Shown here piece by piece: positions 5,670-6,142 of a DNA stretch of 6,142 bases. The translations under genes were made by a program, and so were the position numbers. The stretch comes from Armatimonadota bacterium (GTDB lineage: Bacteria; Armatimonadota; Zipacnadia; Zipacnadales; UBA11051). The notes below the pieces were generated by a model. That model made no database searches. It worked only from the letters and a program-made list of their open reading frames with translations, and had not been told where the DNA came from. The DNA is taken from the NCBI GenBank assembly GCA_030612305.1, contig JAUWOG010000156.1, forward strand, positions 1-6,142. The letters run 5' to 3'. Each line of letters begins with the position of its first letter. Position 1 is the stretch's first letter.

Positions 5670-6142
5670 TTACTCCTCGACTTTGACATGAACGTGGGCC
5701 GTGCGGCTGAGGCGGCGGCCGGTGCGGTCCTTGACGATGAGTGTGACGACGTAGAATCCCGGCTCGAGGAATGTCCACTTGACCTTGCTGCCGATGGAGT
5801 CCTCTCCGATGCCGTCCCAGTCGTCGAAGTCCCAGAGGTACTGGACGCGTGCCTGTCCTTTCTGCTCCTGGGCGACGAACTCGACCTCTTCATCCACTTT
5901 GACCATGCGCTGCTCGCCGGCATCGGCGACGATGGGGTCGGTCTCAGAGACGAGCTTGACCGTTGCGACCCAGAACTTCTCTTCGACATCGCCGAAGAGG
6001 GCGATGTCCTGGAGCTTCGCTTCGGGGTCCTTGCCTTCGCCGGCGAACTGGTCGAGTGGAATGACCATTGTGTACCAATCTTCGAGGGCGTCTTCGGCAC
6101 AGAATATGTCAATGGCGCCGGAATCAATCTGGCCCTTGTCGG
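5670..6142 (-). CDS. PKD-domain protein with carbohydrate-binding-like module, C-terminal fragment
   Basis: The frame is open to the window edge and ends in TAA at 5670-5672, giving the last 156 residues of a longer protein. The ATG at 6068 is internal, since 24 further in-frame codons precede it without a stop. Residues 1-64 or so read as the end of a beta-sandwich, with WYTMVIPLDQF, then LQDIALFGD and FWVATVKLV. This pattern is seen in galactose-binding-like carbohydrate modules ('iPLs.F ... l.dI ... wi..i.l'). Residues 68-154 form one PKD-type immunoglobulin fold: VEFVAQ, YLWDFDD, VKWTFLEPGFYVVTLIVKD, then the last strand AHVHVKV. PKD domains are typically found in secreted or surface proteins, so this is probably extracytoplasmic. 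The signal peptide and any catalytic domain would lie upstream, outside the window. It has no evident link to pyrimidine synthesis, and the hairpin after its stop suggests a separate transcript end. The PKD call is firm; the first module is tentative. Confidence 0.75.
   Translation of the reverse strand, partial: DKGQIDSGAIDIFCAEDALEDWYTMVIPLDQFAGEGKDPEAKLQDIALFGDVEEKFWVATVKLVSETDPIVADAGEQRMVKVDEEVEFVAQEQKGQARVQYLWDFDDWDGIGEDSIGSKVKWTFLEPGFYVVTLIVKDRTGRRLSRTAHVHVKVEE

Overview
This is a G+C-rich bacterial window, probably chromosomal, with two short gene blocks that converge on a long non-coding gap. The best-conserved genes are carA and pyrC of de novo pyrimidine synthesis. A truncated PKD-domain protein and an unusual exporter permease suggest an environmental, deep-branching lineage of the Armatimonadota or Planctomycetota kind. 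That placement is a weak guess, and nothing in the window fixes the taxon.

Left block (1-2130, + strand): the C-terminal end of an ABC transporter ATPase, cut by the window edge. It is followed after 6 bases by a 623-residue polytopic membrane protein that looks like its ABC-2-type permease partner. The permease seems to be two permease-like halves joined in one chain. The cargo cannot be told from the sequence.

Central gap (2131-3004): about 870 bases between convergent genes, with no credible gene. It holds two separate layers of repeats. The left half has a degenerate series built round AGGTAT(C/T). The middle has a cluster of TTGACCCCT arms with one inverted copy that forms a 9-bp hairpin, resembling a REP/BIME-type palindromic element. 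A tandem 10-mer lies just beyond. No transposase is visible.

Right block (6142-3005, all - strand, transcribed right to left): the C-terminal end of a probable extracytoplasmic protein with a carbohydrate-binding-like beta-sandwich and a PKD domain, then pyrC (class I dihydroorotase), then carA (glutaminase subunit of carbamoyl-phosphate synthetase). PyrC and CarA keep their catalytic residues. CarA supplies ammonia for carbamoyl phosphate, and PyrC closes carbamoyl-aspartate to dihydroorotate. The partners carB and pyrB are absent from the window. A 13-bp-stem hairpin and an abutting 15-bp palindrome lie between the PKD gene and pyrC, and could act as a transcript end and a pyrC control site.

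I found no rRNA, tRNA, CRISPR array, insertion sequence or complete novel defence-type system. The most unexplained material is in the central gap and in the pyrC leader.
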